Below the pieces are notes generated by a model. The model worked only from the letters and a program-made list of their open reading frames with translations. It searched no databases and was not told the origin of the DNA. Shown here piece by piece: positions 20,768-32,562 of a stretch of 64,000 nt of DNA (positions are counted from its first letter, which is position 1; each line of letters begins with the position of its first letter). The position numbers were made by a program, and so were the translations under genes. Origin of the DNA: Pseudoscleropodium purum (taxonomy: Eukaryota; Streptophyta; Bryopsida; Hypnales; Brachytheciaceae); the NCBI GenBank assembly GCA_963969395.1, contig OZ017799.1:21206501-21270500 (forward strand), read 5' to 3'.

Positions 20768-23700
20768 TCACCTTTTACGGTTCTCTTTCCTTGCAGTTAA
20801 GAGCAACTCTTCAAGCCTGCGCGATTTAGGCGTGTAGGTCCGTCCCACATCCTTAAGAAGCTCCTGTAGCCGTTCACGATCATCATGTACATCTGGGTGG
20901 ACTGTTCCCAGCTTATCCTCCTTTGCTTGTAAAACATCTTCCAAAAGTTGGGTAGCCTCGTCCAATCTGTACCCAGCAAGTACCAGCGTCAAGACACAAG
21001 ACATGACAAATGACTTATTCACTACCAGTGTGGGTCTGTTACACGATTAACCTCAACGGTAACAGAGTCAGATCTCTAGCTCTTCAAAATGTTACAGCTG
21101 AAGTGAGACTGCATAGCACTACGCCATACCGTGCAACTTAAGCTAAGTACACCAGTCAAGAGACGAAATGGAAGACGATTCCATATCTCTGAGCAGATGA
21201 ATCGTCTTCTTCAATGAACAGGTTTGAAAGCTAATTCTGTCCACATGAAAGCATTTGAAGGTTACAAAACGTAACCTACAAAAGATAACAGTATTATGAA
21301 AAATCTATGTGCTTACAGAGAGACAATCAAACAGCACCTCAGTTCATAGGATGTATAACAGGTAGAAATGTAACATCACCTGCCAAGTGCATCATAGCTG
21401 CCGGCTAGGTTGGTGCACACATCCAAAGTATCTAGGTGATATGGTCCGTAGGTGTCCTCCAATATACTCCGGGAATTTTCAAACAATTCAGCAGCCTGCT
21501 CGATATCACCAAGCTCTACGCAAGTAATGCCCATTTGGTTCAAGAGCATGCCTAATAGCGGTGTCTTTTCCAAACCCCCATCCCGTAACTTGCAAGCTGC
21601 ACTCTTAAAGGCGTCCATTGCAGGCCCAAACTTCTCCATCATATAGTACAAAATTCCCATTTGAGCTTCAATGCCACCCATTGCAGCTTGATGACCTGTA
21701 AATAAAATAATGAGATTAGAGTGATAAAAACGCGAGTCGAATAAATCAATGAACGAGATCAGAAGGAAAATTTAAAGCTGATACTGAAAAAATAGAGTTC
21801 AACCTGGAAGAGACTCCTGGATAGTGAGTGCACGCTGAAGGAGTAAAATCGCAGTGTCTTTCTCATTCATCTGCTCATAAACTGCTGCCACATCAGCAAG
21901 TCCACTTGCAATATCATTGGGATTGTGACCAGAGCCCTGCTTTCCATAAATATGTAAAGCATTTTCGCAGAATGCCTTGGCCTCGCGAAGCTTGTTGGTC
22001 TTCATATAAAGCTCAGCAAGGCTGACGTAACACCCAGCAACCAACGTGTGATTGTCACCTTTAAGGGCCTTGAACATCAGGATAGCTTTCTGGTATGCGC
22101 TTACTGCCTCAGAATCTCGACTGAGTGCAAGTAACTCATCACCAATGCTTAGACTTACTGCTGCCGCATCGAGCTAGATTCCAAAACGAAGAAGCAGCAC
22201 ATTGAATCAGTATGAATGCTCTGCAACCATTACATGTGCGCCCATAACTCGAACAGATTTAACTGTACAGAGTGTTTCTATGAGAAGCTAAACAGATTTC
22301 TGCTTATCATGACAATATCCACGGCAAAGTTCTTTTACTATGAAGTGAAATTATGGTAGGTCCGATAATTTAAATAGCAGTCGAGAAATCCACCTCTACA
22401 CTTTATAAAAACATACTACTCCAAATTTATTTGAAGGATATACCTCCAAATTGTTAGCTTGTAAGGTTGTCGAAGAAAGCATCAAGTTCTCAAGCGCTTT
22501 TTCATGATTCCCTTTGGCACTCAAAACTAGTGCCAGAAGACGCCGATCTGCTGCTTCTTCCAAGGAGCCTTCCTCACCATGTTCTTTGTGAATGGTAAGT
22601 GCATGATCACACAACGCCTCAGCTTTGTCAAAATCCATTGCCTACACAAAAGATCCAACAATTAGTACGTACATTTCCTTCTCAACATGGATATGAAAAT
22701 CTTTCCAAGAAACCAAACATTCACCAATGCTTCCAACACACCCAAATAGAAGGAATCGACAAACCTGCAAGTGAGCTTCAGCAATATAGTGACATGTTTC
22801 CCCAACTCGAGGGTCCAAGTCGCCAAGCATTGCCTTCTGCACCCTCAACGCGCGATGGTATGATTCCAGTGCAGCACTTTGCTTTCCAAGCAGATTGAAG
22901 GAGTCCCCAAGCTGCATGTGACCAGAAAATTTTGCCAAAGCATGATCCTCACTTTCACCTGTTACGGGGATAACCACTGACCTCTCCAAAAGAGGGATGG
23001 CATCATCAAAATTTCCCAGTCTACCATATAATGCTGCCAATATCTGAAGGCTGGCAATGAATTCCAAGCTAGGTTGGCCGTTGTCGGTTTGCTTCTCGTA
23101 AAACCTAACAGCTCGAATGCCGTACTCAATGGCTTTGGATTGATCTTCTTCCATCGAATACAACTTTGTTAGCTTGATCAGATAAGGACCAAGATGTGAG
23201 TTGGAGCCCTGTGATTCATCGTTCATCATTGCATCAACTGCAGATACTGGCATCAAAGGCATGATTCTAGAAGGTGTTTGTGATGGCACATTTGTGGCGA
23301 CATCCTCACTCTCAGCATCACTAAGATTTGCATTGCTGGGTCTTCTTCTCTCAGGTGTCGTACTCCTGCTTTTTCGCACGGCCGAAACGTCTTTGGGAGA
23401 TTGTGATTCCAGGTTACTAGGGACCTCCACCCTAGGGCTGTCAGATTCCTGGGGCGGAGCCAATTCTCTTGTCTCATATTGTCCAGGCACTAATTTCGCT
23501 TCTGGGGACTTGACATCAACCCTCGTGATAGCTTTTGCTCCAGCCTTCTCAGGCACTTGCATCGCTGGTGGGCGATGAGCACCAAGATTAGGAGTTGATA
23601 ACTTTCTCACAAGAGCCTCCATTTCTTGCTTTTCCTTGTTCCTACTGTCTGTCGTAACAATCCTCTTTGGTTTCTCTGCGGTGCTTTTTCTAGGTCTCTC

Positions 23701-23958
23701 TGAACCGCTAGATTGAGCCTTTTCAGATGCATGCAGCGGTAGCTTAGTGACGCTTCTCCGAGCCGGTTCAGTCTTTGTTTGGCTCTGTGCAGGACCTTTG
23801 GGGGCCAGATCTGGCGATCTCTTGAGAGCACCAGATTTAGGTTTGAGTATCTTAATTGAGGAACTTGGATTTGAATGCTTGCCGTCTCTTACAGCCATCG
23901 CTGGCCTACTGTCATTACGAGTTGGCAACACCGTCGGCAAGGAAGGCTCCATCATCAT
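20768..23958 (-). CDS. KLCR: kinesin light chain-related protein (KLCR/CMU)
   Basis: Five coding exons on the minus strand: 23958-22765, 22641-22444, 22173-21804, 21695-21380 and 20966-20768. All introns are GT-AG, phases close, and the product is 758 residues. The first ATG of the MMMEPSLPT start is taken; the in-frame TTG five codons upstream is ignored. Residues 1 to about 250 are basic, Ser/Pro-rich and probably disordered. From about 255 to the end run TPR repeats of kinesin-light-chain type, e.g. IASLQILAALYGRLGNFDDA, YVSLAELYMKTNKLREAKAF and ADVAAVYEQMNEKDTAILLL. In Arabidopsis these proteins (KLCR, also called CMU) sit on cortical microtubules, hold them in place while cellulose synthase complexes move, and bind IQD scaffolds. 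Arabidopsis KLCRs are about 600-660 residues; the extra length here is mostly the N-terminal tail. Confidence 0.93.
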
Positions 23959-25690
23959 GCTGGCACTCGTCAAATCAGAGCAATAATGGGAGACGAGGAG
24001 GAAGCAATTGAGCCATGGAACTTAAGATTCCTCACGGTGGAGGGCAAACTTAGCTGCAAATCACAACCGATAGTCATTCCAACTTTAGCTTCGACTCTAC
24101 ATCAAAAATTGAGGTCAAAGTTCGTTCACCTACTCGAAATGAAAAATTTCTCAGGCATATTCGTGGGAGTCTATCAAAGTATCACCAAAAAGAGCATAAT
24201 ACAACAGAGAATATCAAAAGACCTCAAGGCTGCCAAAACGGTTCTTTCATGCATTCCAGAGTGTAGAACTAATGAGTTGTACAAGACAGAGCAAGGATCA
24301 AATCCAGCTTTGAGAAACTGCTCGTAGGGATGCCACATTTCCATAGCTCATTTCTCATCGTAGAAATTCCAATTTCTCTCAGCTCTTCACATCCGATTCT
24401 TCGATTTCAAACAGTAATATCCAATCAAATTTGCTTGTCTAGCAGTCCTTCCGAATGTTAAGGAACAAGTCTAATCATGACTAAAGAACGCTTCTAAGGC
24501 ATGCCCGCAACCAAAATTCCGAGAGTGACCCCCAAAAATCAGCATCAACACACCTCGAAGTAGATCCGGTTACACTATTCAAAACCACACCTTCTCATTT
24601 GCTTCAAATTTCAAAAACGGCTTTTACATTACTAAAAAACAATGGTCTACCTCTCAACGATCAATCCATTCAGACTCATGCTCTCACCTTCGTTACGAAA
24701 AAATGGCATACTCTCGTCCTCCTGTTTCTAATTCAGCAACACTCTAAACCTTTGAATGTATACTTACAACTTAAAAACATAGTCCGTAAAAAACGCGGCG
24801 TAACAAAAACAAAAAAACGGACAATCCGTTATCCAGTATACACGATGCCTCACTCTCCAAACATTTAAACTCACAACCACACAACAACACACCAGGATCA
24901 TCAAAAAAAACCTCCAACAACACAAACCGTACGAACCTTCGACGATCCAACACCGAAGCACCTCCATCGTCCACAAACATCTCATTCCGACGAGCTCACC
25001 GCCTCACCAGCATTCACAACCGCCAGCAGCGAGAACAACAACAACAGCAACGAACTGCAAAACCGCAAACGAAACCAGAACCTCCAAAGTCAACGCCGAC
25101 GTCAACCGTACACCCCGATCACCCGTACGCAGCCAGAACCAGAACATGCCAGCACATTACAACCAGAGATTCGAGAAACACTCTCCACGACCTTCGGAGA
25201 ACCACTCTACGAGCATCTGTACTCTCACGCATCCCCACATTCCCTGCAAAACCAGCATCCTGAACGCATCCCAAAGCTCTAACCCGAAAACTACCACCGA
25301 CGAGCCGATCAGTTCCCGATCCACACCATGAAAGGAAGAAATTCCAAAGGAAGTAACGGAAATGGAAACGGAAACGGAAATGGAAAGACTCACCGAGAAC
25401 GAAGGCGTGATGTGGAGGCTCCAGGTTGGCGAGAAAGGGAGTGCGGTGCTTTCGGTAAGAGGGGATTCAAAGGGAACAGGCGCCCTAAAGCAGAGCGCGA
25501 GGGCGGGAGGGAGTGCACATGACAGCTGCGCGAGAGTTTTTTTCGCGAACAGCGGGACGGCAGCTGCGAGAGAGACGGTGACAAACGCGGAGCCAACGGA
25601 AGGCGTCCGTTGCGTTCAGCAGCGGGGTTCGATGCCTCGTCGGAGCGGCAATAGCGGCTGGATAAGTAGCGCCAAGCGGAAGTGGTGCTT
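23959..25690 (-). promoter_or_regulatory. KLCR leader, probable 5' UTR intron and promoter
   Basis: A strong donor (CTCG followed by GTGAGTC) lies on the minus strand at 25394/25393, and a pyrimidine-rich stretch leads to an AG at about 23966, just before the start codon. This suggests a non-coding leader exon (about 25394-25690) and a UTR intron of about 1.4 kb. The interior is CA-rich on the plus strand with no gene of its own. Transcript evidence would be needed to fix the ends. Confidence 0.45.
25351..25386. repeat. GGAAAC/GGAAAT hexamer tandem
   Basis: Five or six units of GGAAAC or GGAAAT in a row, just inside the predicted donor of the KLCR leader exon, so it would fall in the start of the leader intron (pyrimidine-rich on the transcribed strand). 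Confidence 0.7.
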
Positions 25691-25732
25691 TCTGTAAGTT
25701 TTGATTCCGATATGTATTTGGTGGAGTTGTCC

Positions 25733-25771
25733 AAAGTTCCCTGATAAAGTTCCCTGATAAAGTTCCCTAAT
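25733..25771. repeat. 13-bp tandem repeat, three units
   Basis: Three consecutive copies of AAAGTTCCCTGAT, the last with one change, just upstream of the inferred KLCR leader. Confidence 0.8.
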
Positions 25772-28700
25772 AGTGAAATTTAGTTTCTGCAACACTAATT
25801 ATGAACTCTTAACACTAAATGGCAACAACGCTCAGGTAATGTTACCAACACTAAGGGTTCCTTTCCATGGCCCCTAAGAGGTCCAACAACTCAAGGGAGG
25901 CCGGAAGGTGAATTAAACCTTCAAGCAGAGGGAGGTAGCTTTCTATTGCAAGCAATTATGACCAGAACAACAGTCTCTGGATTTGGGCATCTCTTAAATT
26001 TCACGAGGGATTTTGGACTTTATTGTGTGGAAACATGTAATAATAGAGTTTATAACTTCTAATTCCCTTGATCTGCTTCAAAAAGCACAAAGAGCTTGTT
26101 CTTTTGCTTTGAAACAAATGGGTCCTATCCACCTTCCAAGTCTTCCATGTTTACATTTCTTCATCATGCAAATCAGAGGTTGGAGGGCCGATTAGACATC
26201 CAAATGAAGCTCCAACTACAATGGAAGCTACCTAAACCTCTAGTTTTGGTACATCCGGGTGCTCCATGGAAACACGCTCTAAATGGCAATATGAACACTT
26301 ATTGTCTACTAAATTTTCACATAAATAAATAAATAAGAACCTAAATGGTTTATCCCGTCTAAAATTAGTATTTGTCATGCTCCTACCTCCTTAGGGTGTC
26401 CCAGGTGCCTTAGAGAGCAAGGGGGACCTTAGAAGTGACTTTCTATGCCTTGCAATAGTTTAAGAAATAAATAATGAAAGACTCCCAAACAAACAAGGCA
26501 CAAAAGAATCCTAAATTGAAGAAAGTGGTGGAATATTATAAATGCTTGAAAAGCTCTTGAAAAGAGGTTTCTAATTGTTTAAAGAACGCATGATTTGGAC
26601 TAGTTGGCTAGAAGTTATGGCCATTCAAAGTTGGGATATCCTGATAGTGCCAAGAACACTTAAAACCTAAGAATTAAGGTTTCTCAAAGAACCCTTCAAG
26701 GGAGTATAGCATGTATCATATCATTAGAAAACCATGAATACAAAGATGCTATAATGACAATCATTACAAGGTTATAAAATATGAGTCAAAAGTTATGGCT
26801 AAGAGAAAGGTCGTGGTGAAGGTGTGATCTCTCCCCTAGTGGATCCGAATCTTTAGAGGGCCATAACTTTGTAAGAACTTATTCAAATGGAACAAGTGAG
26901 ATTCCCATTGGCACCTACTTGTTGCATAAATATAAAAAATGGGCTTGCATGTTGTATTTGGATATATGTTTGGAAGTTCAATATTCCATATAGTAACACA
27001 ACTTGCCCAGTGGTTTTAGTTGGAAAAGGGATGGTCTTCCAAAATCCAAGTGGATTTTGGGACTTCCTTTGACCTACAAAAAGTTATTTGGCCAAAAAAG
27101 GTATTATAGGAAGGGTTGGTCTCACTCCTTACTCCCTCTTGAATCTTTAGTAAGTCCTGGTGAATTCTCGTGACTCAAGGTTGGTGATGCAACTTCACCA
27201 CTGGCTCCAAGACACCATAGAACACTTGTCTATATGTATTGTGGCATTGATTGGATGAAGTCCCGCTCTTTGCTCAATCACTTTCAATGTGTCCTGATTT
27301 AGCCATGATGTCAAAGTAGAAAATATACAATGGGCTAGCATGAAATGGGGTGACAATCAAGGGCGATTAGAATCATAGTAAGTAGTGCCACCATGAGTCT
27401 TAGCACATTTAGGTGGAAGTTCTGCCCCAAGTTATCAAGTGACATGCCCGGTATCATGAGTAGAGTACGTGCTAGTAGTCCCAAGGACTAAGATTTAGCA
27501 ATGAAAGTTGGAAATGGAAACTAATGTTGTAGATGTGTGGCATGTGCAATATTAAGCAATTGTAATTCAAATGATGCTGGAACCAAGGTGTGTTGAACCC
27601 ATTAAACAGTGCAAGATTATTAGAATTGTAAAGTGTTATTTGGGTTATGATAGTATCGAATATGAATAGTAATCATCAACTAAATGAGAATTAGAGTGAG
27701 TTGCATGATAGAATAAATGACACTATACGTACCATAATACTAAATTTTATTTTTAGTTTAGTGTACCAAGATTGTCTCTTTCTCTTTCCATAGTTGTTTC
27801 ATATATATTGAATCTTACCTCGTATTTAGAGCCGTTCATTTTGGATTTTGTGACAACTAGAAAGAACAAAAGTAACTCCAAACTTTTGTTTTAGATTGGC
27901 ATGAATTAAAAGTCTTGTCATGTAAATAACAATCATGTACCACAAGAAATTAAGCACCCCAATTACATCTAATACAACATGAAATCCATATATAATAATG
28001 TCATAAATACACCATCATATACCCCCATTTGACTATGTCAACCTAGCAAACAACTAGGACTATACTACATACGTAGTTGGATCCAAACATCATTATTAAA
28101 TAACTATACATCTCTCAACATCTAATCAAGCTAGTAGATTGGCCAACGTATACAAAAACAAATTCTATCATGGCATGGCAAGAAATTGGAGGTTGGACGC
28201 AATTGTGAGTCCCATCTTCAATCGCGTTCCATAAGTTTTAGATGACTAATCTCAATGTCAATCCCAATCTAAACTCTAGGCAAGCCTTTTGTAGTAGGCA
28301 TTTAGCGCCTAGTCAGCTCAAATGACAATGATGTCATTATGAACATAAGTAGTTTTTCTTCTTAGACTCCTTAAGTGCATGTTCCAAAACAAAGCATAAC
28401 CTAAAGATCTATGACAAAGACAAATTCAATCTCTTGGAAGTGGTTCTAGTTGATAAAGGTAGCAGTAAGCATGCCATATGCCAATGTTGGTAGTGGTCCT
28501 GTAATAAGCATATTAGCCATATCTTTCTTCTCTTTAGAAACAAAATATGGAGGATCATCTGACACCATGCCAACTCTAGGTTTACATTGCCCTTAATAGA
28601 CAAGGAACAGGGAACATGATTCTTTAAATGTTGTTGACACTCTTGCTAGTCTTTGAATTGTAACAACAAAATGTCACTAGGCAACACATCTTTTACTTGA

Positions 28701-30424
28701 AAGATGGTACGTCCAAAGTCTAAAGACCCATAATAGCATGTCCTTGATGTGCAAAGCCTATAGTTGAAGTGGTCAGGTGTTAAAACTTGACATGATCTAA
28801 TCACACTCGTGACACCAAAAAATATAAGTGATAATATGTTAATACATGGAAATCTACCAATATTTATTATGGGAGATTATTAATTGCATACTCATTTCTA
28901 AATAGTAAAAAAACTCTTTAATCGGACCTTTTTATCAAAAAATTACAAGTGGTTGAAGTTTTACCTTTAGATTGCTCTAACAAACTTCATCCATCATTTC
29001 CAACTTACTTATTGGTCCAAATCAACTTTTACTTTTGAATGTTAGTTATGGATTGCTCCTAAATTGAGGGTTTGGTTTCACTTGAATTAGATGAATGATT
29101 TTAATTCTCATCCAAATCTAACCTTTTCTAAGACTAAACTTCATCCTACTAACTCTATCTTTTTCTATTCTAGATGGTGGTAATTGCTCTAGATGTGAAA
29201 TCAATCATCTTTGAAAATGATGATGAGATGACAAATCCCTTATCATCATGAATGTATTGTCTCACCTTGAGCCTAACTACCCAAACTTATTACTAATCTA
29301 GTACAAATGTCCACAAATAGTTCCATCATAAGAGTGAATCCCTTTGTTGGTGTATGCCAATAGATAAGTCAAGTAAAATTAGATGGTGATGATATAACTA
29401 ACAAGACCTCTAGTGTGTCACAATATCTTTGCATTTCCTAAGAAATTCCTTATTTGTGCCTTATAGTGAAGGTGGATCATTGCGATGCTACATAGAAACC
29501 TCTAAATTAGGTACATCTAACTTTTCTATCAATGTACTCAATGTAAGAGTCTATTTCAATAAAATTGATCCACAAAGTAAATCTTTGAAGGAGGCACCCC
29601 ATCCAAATACAACCATTGTTGACATGGATATATAAGCAGTTGCAAATGCTACAAAAATGAACTCCCTTCTCCATATCTATGAGACCAACTTTGTCTAATT
29701 TGCACTTCCTTCTAAAGTGTAGTTGTCCATACAAAATCCAAAAGGATAAAAAGTCTTCTAGCCAACCAAAATGTTGTAGTTAGCAGCATTAGTGATTGTA
29801 CATTATAAAGATAAATGTAAATAAGGGGTGCTTTGGACTACAGTAGAGAAGTACACCAGTCAATTAACAAATTCTGGCTAAGACATGGTTATTTGAGGCA
29901 ATTGGTGGGATGTTGAACAAGATGGAAAGACAATAAAATAATGCCTCCCAAAGTCTTGATTGGTGTAGTGTAAACACCAATCAAAAAAGTCTTTTAGCCA
30001 ACTTTACAAATTGAAGTCCACCAACTGGTGAACTTTACCAACAAGAGAATTTTGGCTAGCCACAATAGAAAACTATAACCCCCAATGGTCCCCATGGACA
30101 TATTTTGTACATTTTGGGGTTGTAGAAAACTTTAGAAAGCTATAATGTTTGTATCCAGTGCTTGAATTTAATAAAACTTGTTGGAAAAAATGCATCTATT
30201 TCTTTAGTTTGTGTAGTAAAACTTTCAAATCAATTCAGTATACATATTGAATTTTTGGAAATCATTTAAGTACATTGGTCTTCTAGGGATGAGGAGGAGA
30301 GTTCCATATTCATTATATGAAGAAAAACTCTTCTCCACAATATAGTATATAAGTTATTCTTGATCGTCCTTTGATTCCAACATTAGATGTTTTGAAGAAG
30401 ACTAGGAAGGTCATTTCAAGTCTA
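25772..30424. other. gene-free AT-rich spacer
   Basis: About 4.6 kb without a gene I recognise. Composition between 26000 and 29800 is less extreme than elsewhere and reads like very old transposon sequence, with short open frames on both strands, but no reverse transcriptase, integrase or transposase motif could be made out. Confidence 0.4.
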
Positions 30425-30599
30425 CACTAGTAGAAAAACAATGTCCAAATTAATAAAACATCAACAATTTCTTGTTCATTTGGGTACTATAACGTCTATT
30501 TTCACAAGTTTTTGTTAATTGTGCCCAAATTAACAAAAAAGTCTCATTTTTTGTTGATTTGGATAGTGCAATTATCATATGGACAAAAATTTGTTAATT

Positions 30600-30666
30600 T
30601 TTTGGAATCTTTTAGAATCTTTTGAAATTTCTTAGAATCTTTAAAAATCTTTAAGAATCTTTGAAA
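30600..30666. repeat. AGAATCTTT short tandem array
   Basis: Degenerate units of 9-12 bp related to AGAATCTTTT repeat about six times within the left part of the CACTA-like element. Confidence 0.55.
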
Positions 30667-30727
30667 AACTTCAACATACAATGCAAATTTAAGAATAAAA
30701 TAACTACACAATTCAGTATTTATCAAA

Positions 30728-31078
30728 GTCAGTAGACTTTGGGGGCAATTTCCACCTCGTAAACAAAATTTGTCTTAAAAACTTTGAATTAACAAAAGTT
30801 GTAAAATTGAGCTTTCTTTCACCTCCAACAAACCTTTTGAGATTTAAATCTTCCAATCAAAAGTTATAGATAAAAATCAAAGAGGGGTGGCAATGGATAT
30901 TTTTTCTTACATTTTAAAATATCTTCTCTGATTTTTGTCCATAACTTTTGACTAAAAGATCAAAATCTTAAATAGATTGCTGAAAGTGAAAGATAGATCA
31001 CTTTTAAAACTTTTTTTAGTTCAATTTTTTTTTAAAGTCCATTTACGAGGCGAAAATTGCACCTGAAGTCCGCTGACT
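30728..31078. repeat. foldback hairpin, about 150-bp arms
   Basis: The sequence from AGTCAGTAGACTTTGGGGGC to about 30880 is matched, inverted, by about 30918-31078 (reverse complement beginning AGTCAGCGGACTTCAGGTGC), with roughly 70-75 percent identity and a loop of about 40 bp. It sits within the CACTA-like element and looks like a nested MITE. Confidence 0.65.
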
Positions 31079-31124
31079 TGAAGTGATAGGAAGAAAAAAA
31101 ATCAAAAAAGTAATTAAATAAGTT

Positions 31125-31210
31125 TTTGCACCTCTTGTAATCATGTGAAATTACAAGTGGTGCAATGGTTTGAACTTTGAACCTCATGAATGAGGTTCAA
31201 AGTTCAAACC
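31125..31210. repeat. adjacent palindromes, one perfect with 21-bp arms
   Basis: At 31125-31165 an imperfect inverted repeat (TTGCACC...TTGTAAT / ATTACAAG.GGTGCAA). At 31167-31210 a perfect one: GGTTTGAACTTTGAACCTCA plus one more paired base, a 2-base loop (GA), and its exact complement. The right half contains GGTTCAAAGTTCAAACC, which resembles a pol III box B, and TGGTGCAATGG precedes it at a spacing like box A. Confidence 0.85.
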
Positions 31211-31258
31211 TTGGTGGTGGCATTTGCCACATAGGTTGTCCATGTGGCACTCGTCATG

Positions 31259-31451
31259 TGGCATGTGGGGCCATCTACATGGTGGTCGCCATGAGGCAAT
31301 GCCACATGGACATTTTGGAGTGCCCACGTGGTAGCTTGGGATTGGTTACTTGTATGTGAAAAAAAAATTCAAATATATTTTAATAAAAAGAAAAGTGATT
31401 GAATTAATAAAAAAAATTAACAATTTTTTGTTAAAAAATCAACACTTTTGT
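31259..31451 (+). repeat. 193-bp direct repeat, copy 1
   Basis: Identical to 32069-32262 except for one extra A in a poly-A run. The unit begins TGGCATGTGGGGCCATC and includes several CCACATGG/CCATGTGG inverted motifs followed by an AT-rich half. Confidence 0.92.
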
Positions 31452-31755
31452 CCAAGGTATATCATTGATATAGAAAAAAAAAGATTATTATTTCTTATAA
31501 CTCTATAAAGCTTCAAAGAGAGAGAAAGTACTCTACTATACCCATACTATAATTCTTAAGTTTCTAATTCAATCAACAAAGAATAGAAGAAGTTTCCTTC
31601 ACCTATTGTATATGATATATTCTCCTCTATAGTTTGTTTTTCTTGATACAAAAAAATAACTGTGCGCAATGTGACACAGTACATGTACCTCTCTAGATAT
31701 GCGATACAACACATGCAGTAAGTGTTGTACACTCTTTATGGATCATATTGCAGAT

Positions 31756-32068
31756 TCAGTCACTTCTCGACGTTGATGTATCGATTGATAGTGCGTGTCT
31801 TCTTAGCTCTGCCATCACACGAAGTACCTGTATTCTTTCTTCTGGACAAGACAATATTAGTCCTCCATTCTTTGGATATCGTAGTACCTTGAGCTCTTGT
31901 TGAGGAAGTCCTCCAAAGAGAGACATTATATACTCGCTAGTAAATTGTGTAGATAGGATCGCAACTGTGTCTTCTTTGACGCTAATCCCATACATTGTAG
32001 TAGGGGCTATATGACCTCCAGTAACATTGTAGTTCTGTTGACATCCAGCAATCAAGGCACTAACAAGT
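31756..32068 (-). pseudogene. captured coding fragment, C-terminal exon of an unknown protein
   Basis: Between the two 193-bp repeats the minus strand is open for over 100 codons, with normal protein-like composition (for example GGHIAPTTMYGISVKEDTVA and SLFGGLPQQELKVLRYPKNG, ending LSIDTSTSRSD and a TGA stop), followed by what looks like a 3' untranslated stretch down to about 31452. GC content is higher than around it. I do not recognise the protein. It looks like the last exon of a host gene carried inside the transposon; no start codon or upstream exon is present apart from chance frame continuing into the repeat. Confidence 0.5.
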
Positions 32069-32262
32069 TGGCATGTGGGGCCATCTACATGGTGGTCGCC
32101 ATGAGGCAATGCCACATGGACATTTTGGAGTGCCCACGTGGTAGCTTGGGATTGGTTACTTGTATGTGAAAAAAAAATTCAAATATATTTTAATAAAAAG
32201 AAAAGTGATTGAATTAATAAAAAAAAATTAACAATTTTTTGTTAAAAAATCAACACTTTTGT
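32069..32262 (+). repeat. 193-bp direct repeat, copy 2
   Basis: Second copy of the unit at 31259-31451. The near-identity shows that the duplication is recent relative to the rest of the element. Confidence 0.92.
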
Positions 32263-32562
32263 GTTTAAAAGTATCCAAATCAACATTTTTGTGTTGACTT
32301 TTGTTAATTTGGTCACTGTATTTTTCTATTAGAGTTGTTCCCCCAGCAATTAAAGAATAACCACTATTAGAATTTATCATTTTTAAGAATTTTAAGTATA
32401 AAAATTGAAAAATAATAATTGAAAAAATAATAATATGACATGGTAGTCTTTTTTCCACACCAAGTAGCTGCTGCAACGTAGTTCCCAAAGTTTGGAAACC
32501 CAAGAAAACTTACAGCCTTTTGTAGGGGCTGAAAAACATCTAATGTTTTCTTCTCTTTCACT

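Larger units (their letters stand above)
30425..32334. mobile_element. CACTA-like DNA transposon, non-autonomous, about 1.9 kb
   Basis: The left end reads CACTAGTAGAAAAACAATG and the right end, on the other strand, CTCTAATAGAAAAATACAG; similarity continues inward for about 35 bp (CCAAATTAAYAAAA then TCAACA). Subterminal regions are rich in TTGTTAATTT/TTGTTGATTT motifs in both orientations, as is usual for CACTA (EnSpm) elements. No transposase is present. Inside are a foldback hairpin (30728-31078), a perfect palindrome, a 193-bp direct duplication and a coding fragment of different composition. The flanking 3-bp sequences (CTA and TTG) do not match, so no target duplication is preserved. Confidence 0.6.

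Noticed and set aside
23201..23578. 125-codon plus-strand frame inside KLCR exon 1
   Set aside because: Mirror frame of the Ser/Pro/Lys-rich tail; no domain or start context.
31259..32262. A TRIM-type miniature LTR retrotransposon (193-bp repeats, 1.0 kb overall)
   Set aside because: Repeats start TG but do not end in CA at the point where identity stops, there is no tRNA primer site after the first repeat and no purine tract before the second, and the whole lies inside CACTA-like ends.
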